From: CATQHS01 sp965203375
GTDB taxonomy: Bacteria > Actinomycetota > Acidimicrobiia > Acidimicrobiales > Aldehydirespiratoraceae
DNA: 64,000 nucleotides
NCBI GenBank assembly: GCA_965203375.1
Contig: OZ241886.1
Span: forward strand, 248,001-312,000
Reading direction: 5' to 3'
Shown: piece by piece, positions 1-13,182 of the stretch
Position numbering within the stretch: the stretch's first letter is position 1
Layout: the number at the start of each line of letters is the position of its first letter
Made by a program: the position numbers and the translations under genes
Notes under the pieces: model-generated
Told to the model about the DNA's origin: nothing
The model's database searches: none
The model's input: the letters and a program-made list of their open reading frames with translations, nothing else

Positions 1-478
1 GCGAGATCTTCAGCACCGACCACGGCTCGACGTGGCGGATCAGCCGGCGGACCTTGCGGGCTCTGAGCTTCTTGAGCCGCCACTGGCGCATGACCGACGC
101 CGGGGCCGAGATCGAGCCGGTCGGCGGCCCGACGGGAGTCGTCTGGGCGGTGAGGGGCGCGGTCGGGGGGGTTTGGGCGGTGAGCGGCCCCGTCAACGGC
201 GGTTTCGGGGCCGGTGACGGCGCTGAGAACGCTGGCCGCTTGGCGGGCGCCTGCTTAGGACCCGCCTGCTTGGCAAACGACGGATTGAAAGCGGGTGACT
301 TGGGGGCCGACGGTTTAGGACCCGCCTGCTTGGCGAACGACGGCTTAGGAGCCGGTGACTTAGGGGCCCGCTGCTTCGGAGCGGCTGATCCCGACCCGAA
401 CGCGGGCGGCTTGGAAGCCGCCGGTTTCGGCGAGGCCGGGGCGGCTTCGCCTTTGTCCGATCGAGGAGCTTTGCTCAT
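1..478 (-). CDS. DUF3566 family membrane protein (3' end outside window)
   Basis: This frame opens at the ATG at 478 and runs off the left edge, so 159 codons are visible. Residues 1-125 are a disordered Pro/Ala/Lys-rich region with tandem repeats. It is followed by a basic stretch (RQWRLKKLRARKVRRLIRHV) and then EPWSVLKIS, which matches the start of the DUF3566 domain, where the first transmembrane helix begins. In Mycobacterium the DUF3566 gene (Rv0007) also lies directly downstream of gyrA, which supports the call. Its function is unknown. The membrane part lies outside the window. No strong ribosome binding site precedes the chosen ATG. Confidence 0.82.
   Translation of the reverse strand, partial: MSKAPRSDKGEAAPASPKPAASKPPAFGSGSAAPKQRAPKSPAPKPSFAKQAGPKPSAPKSPAFNPSFAKQAGPKQAPAKRPAFSAPSPAPKPPLTGPLTAQTPPTAPLTAQTTPVGPPTGSISAPASVMRQWRLKKLRARKVRRLIRHVEPWSVLKIS
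241..360 (-). repeat. 60-bp tandem repeat inside the DUF3566 N-terminus
   Basis: Positions 241-300 and 301-360 align to each other base for base with a 60-bp period, and a decayed third copy follows. The shared core cccgcctgcttggc occurs at the same phase in both. Each unit encodes 20 residues around PSFAKQAGPK, so it lengthens the disordered region in multiples of whole codons. Confidence 0.85.
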
Positions 479-964
479 GACGCCAACCCGGAGCGGCCGT
501 GACCGACCGAGTTTAGGCGCGGGCATTCAACCCTCGACTCTCAGCCCGGGCCAGGCGCGACCAGATCACCGCCGGGCGCTCGCGGCGGGATCAGAGCTGC
601 TCGCCGCCCGACCCTCAACTCGGGCCCAGGTCACCGCCGGGCGCCGACGTACTCTCAGCCCGGGGTCGGCTCCAGCCAGGTCACCGTCGACTCGGCCCGG
701 GCCCGGCGCACCAACCGGCCCGCCCGCACCGCCACCGTCACCTGATCCCCGGTCCGCTCGAAGGACACCAGCTCGGCTCCGTTGGCCGCCGCCATCTCAA
801 CCGCCGCCGCCCGGCCCTCGGCCGCGCCGGCCAGGGCGGCCGCGTCGGCGGCGGTGCGGGCCCGGGCGGCTTCGTCCAGCACTCGGCCCACTTGGGCCGC
901 GGCCACGATCAGCCCCATCATCATCACCGCGGCCAGCACCATCAAAGGCGCGGCCTGGCCGGCG

Positions 965-3552
<2,588 letters not shown>

Positions 3553-3556
<4 letters not shown>

Positions 3557-3588
3557 GGGCGGTCAGAAGTCGAGACGGCGGAGGCCAC
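3553..3588 (-). other. coupling micro-ORF between gyrB and gyrA
   Basis: GTG at 3588 opens 11 codons (MASAVSTSDRP) and the stop TGA overlaps the gyrA GTG as GTGA. It lies 5 bp after the gyrB stop. The region is a tandem duplication: the gyrB tail plus gyrA start context occurs at 3578-3607 and again at 3547-3576, sharing ggtcagaagtcgag on the plus strand. Whether the peptide is made is unknown; the arrangement would let ribosomes pass from gyrB to gyrA. Confidence 0.4.
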
Positions 3589-3593
3589 AGCGG

Positions 3594-5630
<2,037 letters not shown>

Positions 5631-5708
5631 GGCCGATTGTGTCCGGCGATCCTACCAGCCTGCCGATCAGAAATCGACGGTTTTCGCCCGCCGACCCGGC
5701 TGCGGCGA

Positions 5709-6014
5709 TCAGCCTTCGCGCACCCGCACAGTGACGGTTCGGAACCGGTTCGTCCCGGCCACCGCGGCCAGCCGCTCGAGCAGCTTGGCCTCCAGCCATT
5801 GCAGTTCGCTGGCCCAGACGGCGTCGTCGGCCGCGATGGCCAGAGCATCGCCGGCCACCGATACCGGACGGCAGTGTTCGGCCAGGTCGGGGCCCACGAT
5901 TTCGGGCCAGCGCGAGAAGACCGCGGCCACCGCGTCGATGGGAGGCGCCTCCATGTCGGCCAGCAGGCGTTCGAGCGACTGGGCCAGCGGCCGGGGCCCG
6001 CCGGGCTCGCTCAC
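5709..6014 (-). CDS. dciA: DciA-like (DUF721) replicative helicase-associated protein
   Basis: A 101-residue DUF721 protein. DciA is the common bacterial loader or partner of the DnaB helicase in lineages lacking DnaC or DnaI. The diagnostic core is visible: a W-x-E-I-VGP segment (SRWPEIVGPDLAEHCRPV), then WASELQWLEAKLLERL. Its ATG overlaps the recF stop by 4 bp (ATGA), so the two are translationally coupled, and gyrB follows. The recF-DUF721-gyrB order is the standard actinobacterial one. dnaB itself is at 31.3 kb in this window. Confidence 0.87.
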   Translation of the reverse strand: MSEPGGPRPLAQSLERLLADMEAPPIDAVAAVFSRWPEIVGPDLAEHCRPVSVAGDALAIAADDAVWASELQWLEAKLLERLAAVAGTNRFRTVTVRVREG

Positions 6015-7096
6015 CTCTCCCCCGGCGGCTCGGCCGGGCCGTCTAGCAGCAGCACTTGGTCGGCGGCGCAGCCCGGCGGCACCCCCGTAGCCGAGGTGAG
6101 GATCTTCTGGCCGTCGGGCAGGGCCCCGGCCAGGGCCCCGGCCCGGGCCGGGTCGAGTTCGGAGAACACATCGTCGAGCAGCAGCACCGGCTTCACCGAC
6201 CGCTGCTCCCGCACCTCTCCGTCGGCGGCCAGCCTGAGGGCCAGGGCCAGGGACCTCTGCTCGCCCTGAGAGGCGTGGGTGCGGGCGGCCAGGCCGTCTA
6301 TCCCGAAGCTCACGTCGTCGCGGTGGGGGCCGACAGTGGTGACCCCCCGCCGCACGTCGTCGGATCGGGCTTCGGCCAAAGCCTCGGCCAAGGGCTCCTG
6401 CCCCCAGGACGACACGTAGTCCGCGGCGATCGGAACGGGCGCGCCGGCCACCTCGGCGTAAGCGGCGGCCAGCCGCGGCTGCATCGCCGAAAGGAGGTGT
6501 CGGCGCAAGTGTCGGAGCTGGTCACCGGACTCGGCCAGCTTGGCGTCCCACACGTCGAGGGTGACGGCCATGTCGGGGGTGACGCGGCCTTTGGCCTGGC
6601 GCAGAGCGGTGTTGCGCTGGCGCAGGATCCGTTCCAGGTCGGCGCGCAAGGCTTCGTGGGCGGGTCGGCAGGCCACCAGCGCCTCGTCCAGCCAGCGGCG
6701 CCGCCGGGCCGGGCTGCCCTTGACCAGTTGCAGGTCGTCCGGCGAGAAAACAGTGACGGTCAGGGCCTCAGCCAGCTCCCGGAGGCGAGACACCCGCTGG
6801 CAGTTGAGCAGGACTCGGTTTCGGCCCGACCGGGCGATCTCTATCTCCACCGTCTGCTCGCGGCCGCCAGCGGTGATCTCTCCCCGCACCACCGCGGCCT
6901 CGGCCCCCGACCGCACCAGAGCCTCGTCCGGCGCGCCTCTCAGCGAGCCGATCCCGGCCATGAAGCCGATCGCCTCCAGCAGGTTCGTCTTGCCCAGCCC
7001 GTTGCGGCCGAGGACGGCGGTGAGCCCGGGCGCGAAGGCGAATTGAGCCTTTGAGTAGCTCCTGAAATCGACCAGCGCCACCGACCCGATGTTCAT
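6011..7096 (-). CDS. recF: DNA replication and repair protein RecF
   Basis: An SMC/ABC-type ATPase that helps load RecA at single-strand gaps with RecO and RecR. It shows the Walker A motif GRNGLGKT near residue 30, the signature SQGEQRSLALAL near residue 265 and Walker B PVLLLDDVFSELD. The length (361 residues) is normal. I chose ATG at 7096 because MNIGSVALVDFRSY matches RecF N-termini; a TTG 15 bp upstream is also in frame. It lies between dnaN and dciA and overlaps the latter by 4 bp. Confidence 0.96.
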   Translation of the reverse strand: MNIGSVALVDFRSYSKAQFAFAPGLTAVLGRNGLGKTNLLEAIGFMAGIGSLRGAPDEALVRSGAEAAVVRGEITAGGREQTVEIEIARSGRNRVLLNCQRVSRLRELAEALTVTVFSPDDLQLVKGSPARRRRWLDEALVACRPAHEALRADLERILRQRNTALRQAKGRVTPDMAVTLDVWDAKLAESGDQLRHLRRHLLSAMQPRLAAAYAEVAGAPVPIAADYVSSWGQEPLAEALAEARSDDVRRGVTTVGPHRDDVSFGIDGLAARTHASQGEQRSLALALRLAADGEVREQRSVKPVLLLDDVFSELDPARAGALAGALPDGQKILTSATGVPPGCAADQVLLLDGPAEPPGER

Positions 7097-7199
7097 AACA
7101 CCGAGGTCCAAGAGGCTGAGTTCATGGAGCCGCTGAGGCCGCGGTCCGCGCCGAACGCCCGGGTTCGGCCCCGAGCGGTGAACTGGCCGTCTAGGCCGG

Positions 7200-8321
7200 T
7201 CAGCTCACCCGGACCGGCATCAGCAAGTACAGGAAGTCCTCATCGCCGACCGATCGCAGCAGGGCCGGCTTCAGCTCGTCCATGGTCTCCAGCGATATCT
7301 CGGGGCCGGGGGTCACCTCGATCCCGTCTATGAGGTACTGGGGATTGAACGCCACCGTGAGATCGCTTCCCTCGTAGGAGGCCTCCAGAGTTTCCTGGGC
7401 CTTGCCCACATCGGCGGTGGCCGCGGTCAGGCTCAGCCCGTCGGCGCTCATCGCCATCCTCACCGGGGTCGACTCCTGGGCCAGCAACCGAACCCGGCGC
7501 ACCGCCTCCAACAGCGCTTCCCGATCCACGGTCAGCTTGTTGGGATGTCCACTCGGCAACAGACCGCGGTAGTTGGGGAAGTCTCCCTCGATCAGTCTGG
7601 TGGTCAGAGTGGTGTTGCCCACCTCGAAGCTGGCTTCCCGCTCGGCCAGCCGCAGCGACACCTCTCCCCCATCGCTGATGATGCGGGCCAGTTCGTCCAG
7701 TGCCCGCCCCGGAACCAGCACTTTCTGGTCTTCGTCCAAGATCGAAGTGCCAGCCAGGTCCTTGACGGCCAGCCGGTAGGAGTCAGTCGAGACCAGCCGA
7801 AGGCCCCCGGCCTCCGACACCATCAGAACCCCGGTGAGGATGGGCCGGGCCTCGTCCTTCGAAGCGGCGGGCACCACCTGGCGCAGAGCAGCTCTGAACG
7901 AAGCCCCGTCAATGGTCACCGCCGACCCGCCCGACGCCGGGTCCGGCCCTTCGTCGGGGATCAGGTTCGGATACTCCTCAGCCGAAATCACCCGAATCGC
8001 GAACTCCGTGGACCCGGCCACGATGTTCGCCTCTTCCTCGGCCACTGAGACCTCCACCGCGCCGGACGGCAGGGCCCTCACCACATCAGCGGCCAGCTTG
8101 CTGGGAATCACGGCCAGCCCGTCGTCCGAACCGGCCACCTCGGTGCTCACCGAGATGGTCAGGTCCAAGTCGCTGCCGGTGACGAGGAGCTCGCCGCCGG
8201 TCAGCTCGAGGCGGACGCCGGACAGCACCGGCAGCGCGCCGCTGCGAGCGGTCACCGCCCGGCCCGCGGCTGACATGGCCTCTAGGAGCTTGTCGCGCTC
8301 GCATCGGAACTTCATGTCCAT
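7200..8321 (-). CDS. dnaN: DNA polymerase III beta sliding clamp
   Basis: The ring-shaped processivity clamp, 373 residues from the ATG at 8321, with the usual three repeats. The C-terminus FLYLLMPVRVS carries the typical clamp ending [M/V]P[V/M]R. ATG at 8321 is chosen because AGGGA lies 6-7 bp upstream and MDMKFRCERDKLLEAM is the conserved N-terminus; the 29 residues upstream in the longer frame are unlike clamps and lie in the oriC spacer. It is read in the same direction as dnaA, across the candidate origin. Confidence 0.96.
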   Translation of the reverse strand: MDMKFRCERDKLLEAMSAAGRAVTARSGALPVLSGVRLELTGGELLVTGSDLDLTISVSTEVAGSDDGLAVIPSKLAADVVRALPSGAVEVSVAEEEANIVAGSTEFAIRVISAEEYPNLIPDEGPDPASGGSAVTIDGASFRAALRQVVPAASKDEARPILTGVLMVSEAGGLRLVSTDSYRLAVKDLAGTSILDEDQKVLVPGRALDELARIISDGGEVSLRLAEREASFEVGNTTLTTRLIEGDFPNYRGLLPSGHPNKLTVDREALLEAVRRVRLLAQESTPVRMAMSADGLSLTAATADVGKAQETLEASYEGSDLTVAFNPQYLIDGIEVTPGPEISLETMDELKPALLRSVGDEDFLYLLMPVRVS

Positions 8322-8530
8322 GATTGTCCCTGTTCCTTCTTTGTGGTCATCCGACAGTAGGACTAGTAGCGGTTGTGGATTGTGGATGGGGCGGCGTTTG
8401 CATTGCAAACCGGCGGGATGCCGGTCCCTGCGAAATCCACCCCGGCCCCCTGACGGGGTCGGGGCGTCGGGTGCTCGGCGGCTCGCCTGTGGACGGTGGT
8501 GGAGTCATTCAGCGCTTTTCCCCTGCATCT
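8322..8530. other. candidate oriC in the dnaA-dnaN spacer
   Basis: This 209-bp spacer holds several DnaA-box-like sites related to the actinobacterial box TTGTCCACA. On the plus strand, ttgtggtca (8341), the overlapping pair ttgtggatt/ttgtggatg near 8372-8388, and tgtggacgg near 8490. It also has a perfect palindrome gtttgcattgcaaac (8396-8410) and a 10-bp GC hairpin (8440-8449 with 8455-8464). In Streptomyces and Mycobacterium oriC lies in this interval. It also carries the dnaN promoter. Confidence 0.6.
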
Positions 8531-9895
8531 TCACAGAGATTTGTTCACCAGGTGCTGCAAGTGTTGGACCTTGTCGAAAATCTGGCGCCGCTCGCTCATG
8601 CGCGACTCGATCTTGCGAACGGCGTGCATGACGGTGGTGTGATCGCGGTTGCCGTAGACCCGGCCGATCTCGGGGAAGGACAGGTCGGTCATGTTGCGGG
8701 TCACGTACATGGCGATCTGGCGGGCCTCCACCAGCGGCCGGCGGCGGCTGCCGCCGGTCATCTGCTCCACCGGAAACCCGAAGCCGGTGGCCGCGGTCTC
8801 CAGGATGGCCTCGGCGGTGATCGGCGGCTTCATGTCCTTGCTCACCAGGTCGGCCAGCACTTCGCGGGCTAGATCCACGGTGCAGATCTGCTGGGTCAGG
8901 TTGCAGTAGGCGGTGGTCTTGATCAGCGCCCCCTCCAGTTCGCGGATCGAGTCGGTGATGTTCTCGGCGATGAAGGTCAGGACCTCGTCGGGGATGCTGC
9001 CGTTCCCGGTCTTGCGCTTCTTGTGGAGGATGGCCAGCCGGGTCTCCAGGTCGGGGTGCTGGATGTCGGTGATGAGGCCCCACTTGAACCGGCTGCGGAG
9101 CCGGTCCAGCAGGGTGGGGATGGCGTCGGGGGCTCGATCGGAGGACAGCACGATCTGCTTGTGGTTCTGGTGAAGGTCGTTGAAAGTGTGGAAGAACTCC
9201 TCTTGGAACCCCTGCTTGCCCTCGATGAACTGGATGTCGTCCACCAGCAGCACGTCGTTGCGGCGATAGGTCTGCTTGAACTCGTTCGAGGTCGAGGTGC
9301 GGATGGAGTCGACGAACTCGTTGAGGAACGTCTCGCTGGTGACGTAGCGCACCCGGTAGTTGGGGTAGTGGGTGGCGATGTAGTGGGAGATGGCCTGGAG
9401 CAGGTGGGTCTTGCCCAGCCCCGAGTCGCCGTGGATGAAGAGGGGGTTGTAGGACGCGGCCGGCGTCTCGGCCACTGACAGGGCGGCGGCGTGGGCGAAC
9501 CGGTTGGACGCCCCGATCACGAATTGGTCGAAGGTGAACTTCTGGTGCAGCCACGGCGGCGGCGCGTCCGGTGCTGGCTCGGCTGGCGCTGGCGGCGGCG
9601 TCGCCGCCGGGGCGTTCAGGTCGATGTCGAGTTCGTCCCAGCCCGACTCGATCACGACTCGGATGGTCGTGTCCGGGGCGTTCTCTTTGACTGCCTCCTC
9701 GACCACCCCGAGGTAGCGGGCCTCGATGCGGCTCTTCTGGAGTTCGCCGGGCACGGAGATGACCAGCTCGCCGTCGTCGAGCGCCACCGCCTTGGTGCTG
9801 CTGAATGTGGATTTCCAGACGGCGTCGCTCACTTGCGCCCGGATGCTGGGGATGCAGTTTGACCAGAGATTTTCGGCGGCGGGCTCGGCGGTCAC
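8531..9895 (-). CDS. dnaA: chromosomal replication initiator DnaA
   Basis: The AAA+ origin-binding initiator, 454 residues from GTG at 9895. The order is domain I (ENLWSNCIPSIRAQVSD), a Pro/Ala linker (domain II), the AAA+ core with Walker A GDSGLGKTH at about residues 156-164 and Walker B VLLVDDIQF, and domain IV with the DNA-binding signature GNRDHTTVMHAVRKIE. The GTG is chosen because GGAG precedes it by 4 bp and the protein then begins just before domain I; a longer frame from 9988 would include DnaA-box DNA. Confidence 0.97.
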   Translation of the reverse strand: MTAEPAAENLWSNCIPSIRAQVSDAVWKSTFSSTKAVALDDGELVISVPGELQKSRIEARYLGVVEEAVKENAPDTTIRVVIESGWDELDIDLNAPAATPPPAPAEPAPDAPPPWLHQKFTFDQFVIGASNRFAHAAALSVAETPAASYNPLFIHGDSGLGKTHLLQAISHYIATHYPNYRVRYVTSETFLNEFVDSIRTSTSNEFKQTYRRNDVLLVDDIQFIEGKQGFQEEFFHTFNDLHQNHKQIVLSSDRAPDAIPTLLDRLRSRFKWGLITDIQHPDLETRLAILHKKRKTGNGSIPDEVLTFIAENITDSIRELEGALIKTTAYCNLTQQICTVDLAREVLADLVSKDMKPPITAEAILETAATGFGFPVEQMTGGSRRRPLVEARQIAMYVTRNMTDLSFPEIGRVYGNRDHTTVMHAVRKIESRMSERRQIFDKVQHLQHLVNKSL

Positions 9896-10369
9896 GTAAC
9901 TCCGATTCTCTCCACAGCGCTGTCCACAGGTGTGAACAACGGCTTGATGCTTGCGAACTTCGGCCTCGATCCGCCCGACTCGGACCACGGGTGGTCCCGC
10001 TTCTCGAACGGCTCGGCGGCACTGACGCGGTGGAAGGTAGCAGTGACTCGGGGCGCTGCAAGTCGAACCGCGAAAGCGGGCAAAACTCCTGTCCGGGGCA
10101 CTTTCAGAGCGTGAAATTACAGCTTTGTAGGATGAAACCGGCCCACAGGGGCCGAAGCGCGGAGCGGTCCCGGAACCGCACCGGGGAGTTCAGCTCGACG
10201 GCGGTTGGCGATCGGCCCGGCTGGCGGGGCTGGTTGTCGCGGAGCCGGTGCAGCCCGTACGGTGGACGGGCCGGCTCGCCGTCATCCACAGCCCCGCCCG
10301 CAAGCTGGGGCAGCGGCGCGGCCGTCGAGCCCACCGGTGCCGGGCGGCGCCGGTGCTCGGGGAGGAACG
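9896..10369. promoter_or_regulatory. dnaA-rpmH divergent spacer with DnaA-box-like sites
   Basis: This 474-bp gap separates dnaA and rpmH and must hold both promoters. At 9910-9935 there are two DnaA-box-like sequences, ctccaca and tgtccacag, around the 10-bp palindrome acagcgctgt (9914-9923), followed by gtgaaca. A relatively AT-rich patch lies near 10095-10135. I see no gene in it; open frames through it lack coding signals. It may add to the origin or autoregulate dnaA. Confidence 0.5.
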
Positions 10370-10504
10370 ATGAAGCGCACATATCAGCCCAATGTTCGCA
10401 AGAGGCACACCAAGCACGGCTTCAGGGTCCGCATGCGGACTCGGGGCGGCCGGGCCGTTCTGCGGTCACGCCGCCGCCGGGGCCGGGCCCGGCTGGCCGC
10501 TTGA
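10370..10504 (+). CDS. rpmH: 50S ribosomal protein L34
   Basis: A 44-residue, very basic protein, MKRTYQPNVRKRHTKHGF..., the near-invariant L34 sequence of the large ribosomal subunit. The ribosome binding site ggagga lies just upstream of the ATG. Its stop overlaps the rnpA start (TGATG), the universal rpmH-rnpA coupling. Confidence 0.98.
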   Translation: MKRTYQPNVRKRHTKHGFRVRMRTRGGRAVLRSRRRRGRARLAA

Positions 10505-10848
10505 TGATCGAAGGCTTGTCAGGCCGCCGAGCCTTCGACCGGATTCGGACCGACGGGGTGTCGGCCCGTCGGGGCCCGATCAGGATGACGCACTGCCCGG
10601 GCCCCGGTCGCGTCTGCCGGTTCGGGTTCGGCATATCCAGGTCGTCGGGCTCGGCGGTGGTTCGCAACCGGTCCCGCCGCCGGGTTCAAGCGGTGCTCAG
10701 GGACTTGGACCGCGGTGACGGCGGCCTTCCCCGCCCGGGCGACTATCTGGTCCAGGTGGCGGCGCCGCTCGATCGGCTGTCCCATCAGGAGCTGCGCGCC
10801 GCGGTCGTCGACCTGTTGCGCCGAGTGGGCCGGAGCGCAGCGCGGTGA
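10504..10848 (+). CDS. rnpA: ribonuclease P protein component
   Basis: A 114-residue basic protein, the protein subunit of RNase P, which helps the RNA subunit mature tRNA 5' ends. The family signature is visible as VVRNRSRRRVQAVLRD near residues 55-72 (consensus RNRxKR), after the central FGISRSSGSA strand. The start ATG overlaps the rpmH stop. The downstream junction to yidD contains a short coupling ORF. Confidence 0.93.
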   Translation: MIEGLSGRRAFDRIRTDGVSARRGPIRMTHCPGPGRVCRFGFGISRSSGSAVVRNRSRRRVQAVLRDLDRGDGGLPRPGDYLVQVAAPLDRLSHQELRAAVVDLLRRVGRSAAR

Positions 10849-10883
10849 CCGCCTCCCGGCGGCGCGGGGCGGGTCGGCGGTGA
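10845..10883 (+). other. coupling micro-ORF between rnpA and yidD
   Basis: GTG at 10845 overlaps the rnpA stop (GTGA) and opens 12 codons (MTASRRRGAGRR). The stop overlaps the yidD GTG at 10880, again as GTGA. The two junctions are similar: cggtgaccgcc at 10843 and cggtgaaccgcc at 10878. Start-to-start distance is 35 bp. Confidence 0.38.
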
Positions 10884-11131
10884 ACCGCCCGGCCCGGATC
10901 CTGGCTGCCGCGGTGCGGGCCTACCAGCATCTGGCCGCGGCCCGGCCCTCGGCCTGCCGGTACGTGCCGTCGTGCTCGGTGTATGCGCTGGACGCGCTGG
11001 AGGCCCACGGCGCCCTCCGAGGCGGGTGGCTGGCCGTCCGCCGTCTGTGCCGGTGCCATCCCTGGGCCTCTTCCGGACTTGATCCGGTGCCCCCGTCCGG
11101 GCCCGACCCCTGCTGGGGCGGGAGGCGCTGA
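10880..11131 (+). CDS. yidD: YidD membrane protein insertion efficiency factor
   Basis: An 83-residue protein with the YidD signature: AYQHL near the start, then CRYVPSCSVYALDALEAHGALRGGW and RCHPW...LDPVP. YidD is a small membrane-associated protein that aids YidC-dependent insertion. The conserved cysteines are present. GTG at 10880 is the only sensible start. It overlaps yidC by TGATG. Confidence 0.93.
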   Translation: MNRPARILAAAVRAYQHLAAARPSACRYVPSCSVYALDALEAHGALRGGWLAVRRLCRCHPWASSGLDPVPPSGPDPCWGGRR

Positions 11132-12285
11132 TGTTCGAGTTCCTCTTCGATGTCGTCGCCGGGGTTCTGGCCTGGTTCTACTCGCTGTGGCCGTCCTTTG
11201 GGATGTCGATCGTCTTCCTCACCCTGGCGGCGCTGCTGGTCATAACCCCCTTGACGTTGAAGGGGACCAAGTCGATGCTGCAGATGCAGCAGTACCAGCC
11301 CGAGGTGAAGAGGATCCAGAGCCAGCACCGGGGGGACCCCCAGGCCCGGAACGAGGCCATGATGGCCTTCTACAAGGAGAAGGGCGTCAACCCCATGGGG
11401 AGCTGCGTCCCCCTGCTCGCCCAGGCGCCCATCTTCATCGTGCTCTACCAGGTCGTCCGCGGGCTGACCCGCCGGACCACCGAGATCGGGACCCAGCTCG
11501 GCTTCACGGCCTGGCGGGATTCCGTCGAGGCCGCCCCGGGGGCCACCACCGTTCTACGCGGCGAACAAACGTTTGATCCAGATTTCTTATCGGTGGACAC
11601 GCAGCTCTACCAAAGGCTCAACCAGGAGACCGAGATGGTCTCGTGGGGCATCGACTTGTCCCGCAGCGCCTCCGAAGCGATGGGGGAAAGCATCGTCCAA
11701 GCCCTTCCCTATCTGCTCATGATGCTCATGGTGCTGGTGACGGGTCTGATCCAGCATCGCCAAATACAGAGGCGTCAGATCGGAACGGCCGGCCAGCCTC
11801 CGCAGATGCAATTGATCATGAAGCTGCTGCCCTGGTTCCTGCCGATCATCTCCTACAGCTTCCAAGCCGCTCTGGTCGTCTACTTCATCGTCTCCAACCT
11901 CTACCGGATCGGCCAGCAGGCTTACATCACCAGGACTCTGTATTCCAAGGAGGACTCCATCGGGGCCATAGTGGCCCGCCAGCGGTCGGCGGCCCAGCCC
12001 GAGCCCGATGACGACGACGAGACGTCGGGCAAGGCGCGAACCCAGCCCAAAGGGGCGGCCACTCCGAAGCGGGACGGAGACCGAAGCCAAAAAAGCCAGC
12101 GTCCGACCCGGACCCGGGCGGGTCGTTCCCCGGGATCGGGTTCGAGGTCGAGAACCTCGGGCGTCGGCCGCACCGGCAAAGCCCCCACCCGATCTCGGAG
12201 CGGCGGCGGCCGGGTCACCCCGTCGGGCACCAGTCAGAATCGCACATCCCCGAACCGCAGCAAGAAGAAGCGCAAGCGGCGCTGA
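11131..12285 (+). CDS. yidC: membrane protein insertase YidC/Oxa1
   Basis: A 384-residue actinobacterial-type YidC without the large Gram-negative periplasmic domain. Helices are visible at about residues 5-25 and 27-45, 95-115, 190-210 and 230-260. The cytosolic loop carries QMQQYQPEVKRIQSQHRGD and GSCVPLLAQAPIFIVLY. The last 100 residues are a highly basic, low-complexity tail (ending KKKRKRR), the kind that contacts ribosomes in species using YidC co-translationally. It is coupled to yidD and followed by jag. Confidence 0.95.
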   Translation: MFEFLFDVVAGVLAWFYSLWPSFGMSIVFLTLAALLVITPLTLKGTKSMLQMQQYQPEVKRIQSQHRGDPQARNEAMMAFYKEKGVNPMGSCVPLLAQAPIFIVLYQVVRGLTRRTTEIGTQLGFTAWRDSVEAAPGATTVLRGEQTFDPDFLSVDTQLYQRLNQETEMVSWGIDLSRSASEAMGESIVQALPYLLMMLMVLVTGLIQHRQIQRRQIGTAGQPPQMQLIMKLLPWFLPIISYSFQAALVVYFIVSNLYRIGQQAYITRTLYSKEDSIGAIVARQRSAAQPEPDDDDETSGKARTQPKGAATPKRDGDRSQKSQRPTRTRAGRSPGSGSRSRTSGVGRTGKAPTRSRSGGGRVTPSGTSQNRTSPNRSKKKRKRR

Positions 12286-12327
12286 AAGCTTCGGGAACCT
12301 AGTTGAGCAAAAGGACGCAGCACCATC

Positions 12328-13182
12328 ATGGAATGGGTTGAGACCACAGCACCCACAGTTGAGGTAGCCAAGGACGCGGCTCTCGATCGGCTTGGCATCC
12401 ACGAATCCGATGCCGAATTCGAAGTGATCTCCGAGGGCAGGAAGGGCTGGTTCGGCCGACAGAAGCAGGAGGCGAGGGTGAGGGCCCGGGTTCGGCCGGT
12501 CGCTCCCCGGCCGAAAGACGACCGCAGCCGAAAACGCGGCGCCGGTAGGCGGCATCGGTCAGACGGCGCCCGCAAGTCCTCTGGTGCCGGCTCTCGAGCG
12601 GAGCAGCCGAAGGCTGCGAAGAACAATCAGGAAACCGGGGCGAAGCAGCCGGGCGATCGCAGAAAGGACAAGAAGATGGATCAAAACTCATCTGAGGTTT
12701 CTCCGAGGGAGATCTCTCTGGGGGAACAGGCGGATCTGGCCGAGTCCTTCGTGCGAGAACTGGCGGAGACGATGGGCATCGCCTTGGAGCTCACCAGACA
12801 CGAGATGAAGAACGACATCTTGCGCATCGAAGCTTCGGGGGAGGACATCGGCGTGCTGGTCGGCCACGGCGGCGGCACTGCCCAGGCGGTGGACGATCTC
12901 GTTCGCACTGTCCTACAGAGGGCGGGCGGAACCATTCGCGAGGGCAAGATCCGGGTCGACATCGGCGGAGTTCGGGCTCGCCGAGCCGAGGCGCTGGAGG
13001 GCTTCGCCCGCCGGGTTGCCGGTGAGGTGATGGAAACCAGCCAGGACGTCGCCTTGGAGCCCATGGATCGGGTGGATCGCAAAATCGTTCACGACGCGGT
13101 GGCCGCGCTGGACGAGGTGGACAGCCGCAGTGAAGGGGAAGGGGCGCAACGGCGGGTGGTGATCTTCCCCTCGGCGGAATGA
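12328..13182 (+). CDS. jag: Jag/KhpB RNA-binding protein
   Basis: A 284-residue protein: Jag-N domain (residues 1-55, with EGRKGWFGRQ), a basic disordered linker, a KH domain (about 135-205, with the GHGGGTAQAVDDLV loop in place of the canonical GXXG) and an R3H domain (about 215-280, DRKIVHDAV). KhpB binds RNA and influences cell division and envelope growth. The ATG follows about 40 bp after yidC. Its stop overlaps rsmG as ATGA. Confidence 0.93.
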   Translation: MEWVETTAPTVEVAKDAALDRLGIHESDAEFEVISEGRKGWFGRQKQEARVRARVRPVAPRPKDDRSRKRGAGRRHRSDGARKSSGAGSRAEQPKAAKNNQETGAKQPGDRRKDKKMDQNSSEVSPREISLGEQADLAESFVRELAETMGIALELTRHEMKNDILRIEASGEDIGVLVGHGGGTAQAVDDLVRTVLQRAGGTIREGKIRVDIGGVRARRAEALEGFARRVAGEVMETSQDVALEPMDRVDRKIVHDAVAALDEVDSRSEGEGAQRRVVIFPSAE